Below are positions 42,665 to 46,296 of a stretch of 46,296 bases of DNA, piece after piece. The stretch's first letter is position 1. Each line of letters opens with the position of its first letter. The notes under the pieces were generated by a model. It was not told the origin of the DNA. It worked only from the letters and a program-made list of their open reading frames with translations, and did not search any database. The stretch spans positions 1 to 46,296 of the forward strand of contig PBLQ01000062.1 in assembly GCA_002721815.1 (NCBI GenBank), given 5' to 3'. The stretch comes from Myxococcales bacterium. GTDB taxonomy: Bacteria; Myxococcota; UBA727; GCA-2721815. The position numbers and the translations under genes were made by a program.

Positions 42665-44512
42665 CTATTCGACCGTGACGCTTTTGGCAAGGTTGCGAGG
42701 CTGGTCGATATCGGTGCCGCGCAGTTTAGCGATGTGGTAAGCGAGCATTTGCAAGGGCAATACCGAAAGAATCGGTAAGATCCAAAAGGGCGCTTGGGGC
42801 AGGGTCATCATGTCGGTGCTGACATTGGCGAGCCGCTCATCATCTTCGAGGCCCACGCTGATAATTTTTCCGCCACGGGCTTTTACCTCTTCGAGGTTGG
42901 ACATGACTTTATCATAACCAGGCCCTTGGGTCGCCATGACCACCACGGGCATGTTTTCATCAATGAGCGCGATGGGACCGTGCTTCATTTCGCCGGCGGC
43001 ATACCCTTCGGCGTGCACGTAAGAAATTTCCTTGAGTTTGAGTGCGCCCTCTAAAGCAATGGGAAAGAAAGGACCACGCCCCAGGTACAACATGTGGTCC
43101 ATGTGTTGGTAGCGTTCGGCAATCTCTTGCACGGCGTTTTCTGATTTAAGAATCTCTTCCATCTCCCGGGGAATGCGCGCCAAGTCCACCATTTCGGCTT
43201 TGAGGTTTTCGGCGGAGATTTGTCCGCGTTGATTGGCCAGTACGAGGGCGAGCATGTGCAAGCACACCAGTTGGGTGACAAAGGCTTTGGTACTGGCCAC
43301 ACCGATTTCAGGGCCGGCGCGGGTATAGAGCACGCCAGCACGGGCATCGCAAAAACGTGCAATCGCCGAATCCATCACATTGCAAATGGCCAAGCAGGGT
43401 GAGCCGTGCTGGGCGGCTTCTTTTAATGCTGCGAGCGTATCTGCGGTTTCACCGGATTGGGAAATGGCGATAATCAACGTTTTTTCATCGACCACGGGGT
43501 TGCGGTAGCGGAACTCGCTGGCCAAATCCACCTCGACGTGAACCCGTGCCAATTGCTCAAATAAATATTTGGCCACCATGCCGGAATGGTATGAGGTGCC
43601 ACAGCCCAAAAGCAAAATACGATCGATGTTTTGAAGCTTGTCCAAATGGACTTGCTCTAAAACCGGTTCGCCCACATCAAAATCAATACGACCACGCAAG
43701 GTGTCGGTGATGGCTCTGGGTTGTTCAAAAATCTCTTTGTGCATGAAATGTTCATGGCCGTCTTTTTCGGCCATCACTGGAGACCATTCTACGGTTTTAA
43801 CCGGCCGCTGCTGTTCGGTATGGGTTTTGGTGTCCCAAATGGTCACCTTGTCTGCAGTGAGTGATGCCAAGTCGCCATCTTCTAGAAAATGAAAATCGCG
43901 GGTGTATTTTAAAACTGCTGGAATATCAGAGGCGATAAAGTTTTCACCGTCACCCAAACCAATGACCAGCGGTGATGCATTCTTGGCACAAATCAAACGT
44001 TCAGGATCGCTCTCATCTAAGACCACCAAGGCATAAGCGCCATCTACTTTTTCTAAAGCTGCTTTAACGGCCAACAAAAGATCGGGTTCATTCTTTTTGG
44101 CTTCGGCAATGAGATGGGCAAAGACTTCGGTATCGGTTTCAGAGGAGAAGGTCCGGCCAATCTTTTGCAGCACGGTTTTGAGTTCTTGGTGGTTTTCGAT
44201 GATCCCATTGTGGACAACCGTGATGCCATCGGTGTGATGGGGGTGTGCGTTTTGTTCGTTGGGTTTGCCATGGGTGGCCCAGCGGGTGTGGCCAATACCG
44301 GTAGAGCCTGGACATGGTTTGGATTTCAACGCTTCTTGGAGTTGGTTGAGTTTGCCGGGGGCGCGGGTGATGGTGGTGGTATGTTGGGCATTATCCCGCG
44401 TTAGGGTGGCCAGACCGGCCGAATCATAGCCCCGGTATTCCAATCGACGCAGACCTTCGAGCAGAATGTCTTGAGCTGGTTGTTGTCCTAAATATCCAAC
44501 GATGCCGCACAT
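42665..44512 (-). CDS. glmS: Glutamine-fructose-6-phosphate aminotransferase GlmS
   Basis: GlmS makes glucosamine-6-phosphate for peptidoglycan and LPS. The 615-residue protein begins MCGIVGYLG, with Cys2 as the glutaminase nucleophile. GHTRWATHGKPNEQNAHPH belongs to the glutaminase domain, followed by two SIS isomerase domains (LLGCGTSYHSGMVAKYLFEQ, AISQSGETADTLAALKEA, MKHGPIALIDENMPVVV) and the C-terminal RNLAKSVTVE. Length and motifs are normal. No glmS ribozyme pattern was evident before it. Confidence 0.98.
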   Translation of the reverse strand: MCGIVGYLGQQPAQDILLEGLRRLEYRGYDSAGLATLTRDNAQHTTTITRAPGKLNQLQEALKSKPCPGSTGIGHTRWATHGKPNEQNAHPHHTDGITVVHNGIIENHQELKTVLQKIGRTFSSETDTEVFAHLIAEAKKNEPDLLLAVKAALEKVDGAYALVVLDESDPERLICAKNASPLVIGLGDGENFIASDIPAVLKYTRDFHFLEDGDLASLTADKVTIWDTKTHTEQQRPVKTVEWSPVMAEKDGHEHFMHKEIFEQPRAITDTLRGRIDFDVGEPVLEQVHLDKLQNIDRILLLGCGTSYHSGMVAKYLFEQLARVHVEVDLASEFRYRNPVVDEKTLIIAISQSGETADTLAALKEAAQHGSPCLAICNVMDSAIARFCDARAGVLYTRAGPEIGVASTKAFVTQLVCLHMLALVLANQRGQISAENLKAEMVDLARIPREMEEILKSENAVQEIAERYQHMDHMLYLGRGPFFPIALEGALKLKEISYVHAEGYAAGEMKHGPIALIDENMPVVVMATQGPGYDKVMSNLEEVKARGGKIISVGLEDDERLANVSTDMMTLPQAPFWILPILSVLPLQMLAYHIAKLRGTDIDQPRNLAKSVTVE

Positions 44513-44542
44513 GGGTGAAAATCCTTTTTGCTGCCTTTGTAA

Positions 44543-46096
44543 TTAGCTGATTTCCTTGTGGCTTTCAACTGGCTCGTTCTTAGACAGTCTGGCCTTCAGG
44601 CTGGCAAACGCGTTAAAGGCGGTTTCTTCCTCGGTTTCCTCGATGGGTTTGGGGGTATCCAAGGTTTTTGCCGGGATATTTTCAAGGAAGCGTGAGGGTT
44701 CTCGCTTGATTCTTTCATGACGACGTCTGCGCCACTGGGCGTAAGACAAGACCAATTGGGCTTTCGCCCGGGTGATGCCCACGTAGCAAAGACGTCTTTC
44801 CTCTTGAACACCTGTGTCGCCACTCTCTTCAAGGGAACGTCGATGGGGTAACAGCCCTTCTTCAAAGCCCACTAAGTATACTTTTTCAAATTCGAGACCT
44901 TTGGCTGCATGGAGGGACATGAGGGTGACTTTGCCTTTGCTGGTCTTGCTCTTGTCTTCTTCTCGGAGGTCTTCTTTGTCTTCCAGGGACAATTTTTGCA
45001 AAAAGGCGCGCAGTACGGATCGTTTGGTGTCGATGCTTTCATGGGCCCGTGGGTTGGATTTGGCCTCTTCGTATTGCTCGCAGAAGAGCGCCAGTGCATC
45101 GAAGAACCCTTGATGCGCTTCCCGGATACGATCTCGGATTTTCGGGTCTTTTTCTTCAGCAACCCATCGTTTGTACCCGGCGTCTTGAATGGCCCGTTCG
45201 CAAATGGCAACCATTTGACGTGGATGTGCTTTTTGGGCTGCCTGAGCCGCTTCAAAAAGGGGGGCAGCAAAAGAGATCAAGCTTTGTTGCGCGGTCTTTT
45301 TGAGATCGAGTCCTGGGGCACCGGCTGCAGAAAAAGCCAGAAAACTTTGTTTGGCTTGTGGCGCGTTATCTACCAGTCGTTCGAGCGTTTTGTGCCCGAT
45401 TCCCCGGGCCGGGAAGTTCACCATGCGGCGAAAACTCATCTCGTTACCGGGATAGTCAATGAGAGAGAGCCAGGCCAAAAGGTTTTTTACTTCTTTGGTA
45501 TCGAAGAACGAAGTCCCGCCAACGATTTTGTAGGGAATGGCTTGCTGGCGAAGAGATTCTTCGAACAATCTGCTTTGGGGGTTGGCGCGATAAAGCAGTG
45601 CAATATTGTGCGCGGGCATGCCACGCTTGTGTAAGTCGTCGTGGATGTTGAGGGCTACCGTTTCGGCTTCCTTAGAACCATCCTCGCATTCGAGAACTTT
45701 AATTTTGTTGCCTGGTCCGAGATTGGAGAAAAGCTTCTTCCCTTTGCGGTGCGGATTTTTTGAGATAACGCCGTGGGCAGCGGTGAGAATGTTTTGGTAC
45801 GAGCGGTAGTTTTCTTCAAGCTTGATCACCCGGCATGGCGCGAAGTCTTGTTCAAAACGTAAAATGTTTTCAATGTTGGCCCCACGAAAAGCGTAGATGG
45901 CTTGATCGTCATCGCCCACCGCACACACTTGACATTGGGGGCTGGCGAGCAGCTGGATCAAGGACAACTGTAATGGATTGGTGTCTTGATATTCGTCGAT
46001 AAGTAGGTGGTGAATGCGTTCTTGGAGCTGGTTTCTTATGTCAACATTTTGTTGCAGCAGTTCTCTCGCTAGCAATAACAAATCGTCAAAGTCCAC
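44543..46096 (-). CDS. UvrD/PcrA-family DNA helicase, 5'-truncated
   Basis: The intact frame (517 residues from GTG 46096) begins DFDDLLLLAREL, a segment that lies about 200 residues into full UvrD/PcrA proteins. Motif II (LLIDEYQDTN), III (VGDDDQAIYAFRGA), IV-V (VTLMSLHAAKGLEFEKVYLVGF) and VI (RRLCYVGITRAKAQL) are intact. The Q motif, Walker A and motif Ia are missing. The homologous frame continues upstream as YPLYQENLKALQLV, then meets a TAA at 46145-46147. Beyond that the DNA is AT-rich and unrelated. As it stands the protein cannot bind ATP, so this is a broken gene, an insertion junction or a chimeric contig end. Confidence 0.9.
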   Translation of the reverse strand: MDFDDLLLLARELLQQNVDIRNQLQERIHHLLIDEYQDTNPLQLSLIQLLASPQCQVCAVGDDDQAIYAFRGANIENILRFEQDFAPCRVIKLEENYRSYQNILTAAHGVISKNPHRKGKKLFSNLGPGNKIKVLECEDGSKEAETVALNIHDDLHKRGMPAHNIALLYRANPQSRLFEESLRQQAIPYKIVGGTSFFDTKEVKNLLAWLSLIDYPGNEMSFRRMVNFPARGIGHKTLERLVDNAPQAKQSFLAFSAAGAPGLDLKKTAQQSLISFAAPLFEAAQAAQKAHPRQMVAICERAIQDAGYKRWVAEEKDPKIRDRIREAHQGFFDALALFCEQYEEAKSNPRAHESIDTKRSVLRAFLQKLSLEDKEDLREEDKSKTSKGKVTLMSLHAAKGLEFEKVYLVGFEEGLLPHRRSLEESGDTGVQEERRLCYVGITRAKAQLVLSYAQWRRRRHERIKREPSRFLENIPAKTLDTPKPIEETEEETAFNAFASLKARLSKNEPVESHKEIS

Positions 46097-46295
46097 TAAC
46101 TGGAGTGCCTTGAGGTTTTCTTGGTAAAGGGGGTAGGTAAGACGTTAGCTTATGCGATGCTCCCTGCCGTTTTGCTCGCTTTTTGCTTTTATCAACTTCT
46201 GATCTTTGTTTATTGAAATCTATTTTATTAATACCTCCAAATACCAAACTTTTTAAAGTATCACGCTTGTGCAGCCACTTATCGTGATTATCTAG
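46086..46295 (-). CDS. Unidentified Lys-rich ORF entering from the right edge
   Basis: In the minus-strand frame shifted from uvrD, 69 codons are open from the window edge to a TGA at 46086, reading into the uvrD coding strand out of frame. The visible part is Lys/Arg-rich (DKWLHKRDTLKSLVFGG, then VDKSKKRAKRQGASHKL) and uses AT-rich codons in its first two thirds. I do not recognise it. It may be the C-terminus of a protein carried by inserted DNA, extended by chance into the uvrD sequence, since the last 18 or so codons overlap the host gene. Confidence 0.35.
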   Translation of the reverse strand, partial: LDNHDKWLHKRDTLKSLVFGGINKIDFNKQRSEVDKSKKRAKRQGASHKLTSYLPPLPRKPQGTPVSGL

Positions 46296-46296
46296 T
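46145..46296. other. AT-rich segment of foreign composition at window edge
   Basis: By my count 56 of the 156 bases from 46141 to 46296 are G or C (36 percent), with only about 22 percent in 46181-46260, well below the rest of the window. It begins where the uvrD homology stops. I see no clear terminal inverted repeat, target duplication or group II intron domain V in the part visible. Confidence 0.6.

Noticed and set aside
1-46296. tRNA, rRNA or CRISPR features
   Set aside because: I saw no cloverleaf-type sequence, rRNA-like sequence or regularly spaced repeats anywhere in the window.

Overview
The window is an ordinary, very compact stretch of a Gram-negative bacterial chromosome with roughly balanced base composition. 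It encodes outer-membrane-type exported proteins, lipoproteins, YidC with a large periplasmic domain, MgtE and GlmS. The style of the proteins points to a deltaproteobacterial or Myxococcota-like lineage: FHA domain proteins, TPR lipoproteins, an FHA-GAF-adenylate cyclase, a zinc-ribbon/Yip1-like membrane protein, a HAMP protein with a long acidic linker, and a small SGYNHN-type protein. The placement is an inference from protein style; no rRNA or tRNA gene is present to confirm it.

Layout, left to right. 1-3844 (minus): a likely four-gene unit of zinc-ribbon/Yip1-like protein, plsY, a TPR protein and a two-FHA protein cut by the window edge. 4011-6943 (plus): a lidless Hsp70 and an ACT-domain malic-enzyme-like protein. 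6907-9270 (minus): lipoprotein, TPR lipoprotein and a beta-barrel protein. 9360-11790: rsmA (plus) facing mutM and a GT2 glycosyltransferase. 11946-19097: dnaE, a FlgO/CsgG-like protein, a DUF1460 protein and a membrane GT2. 19241-22673 (plus): purD, yajQ, an SDR with pteridine-reductase-like features and a folB-like gene. 22543-24338 (minus): HAMP/acidic protein and a HEAT-repeat membrane protein. 24537-29684 (plus): SGYNHN protein, nadC, birA, an exported protein, a zinc-ribbon protein and adenylate cyclase. 29691-34993: queF (minus), then yidC, a Jag/KhpB-like protein, an unknown acidic protein and an RlmK-like methyltransferase (plus). 34952-39396 (minus): HD phosphohydrolase, ssb, folK, rnhA, mgtE. 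39594-40879 (plus): a two-gene membrane pair. 40889-46144 (minus): O-methyltransferase, PHA-granule-type protein, lipoprotein, glmS and a 5'-broken uvrD/pcrA.

Most content is housekeeping: replication and repair (dnaE, ssb, rnhA, mutM, uvrD), cofactors (nadC, birA, folK, folB-like, SDR, queF), purine, lipid and cell-wall precursor synthesis (purD, plsY, glmS), rRNA methylation and membrane insertion. Genes are packed so tightly that all eight convergent junctions overlap or have gaps of 9 nt or less, including a 131-nt antisense coding overlap. No intergenic gap exceeds 300 nt.

The main anomaly is the right edge. The uvrD-type gene loses its reading frame just upstream of its conserved DFDD segment, and the last ~150 nt are AT-rich DNA unlike the rest, carrying an unidentified lysine-rich ORF. 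This looks like the border of an insertion or a chimeric contig join. I found no complete mobile element, CRISPR array, toxin-antitoxin pair or recognisable defence system. The other unusual items are domain architectures: the Jag-like protein with a histone-H1-like tail, the degenerate ACT-malic enzyme next to a lidless Hsp70, and the FolB-like protein with an extra C-terminal domain.
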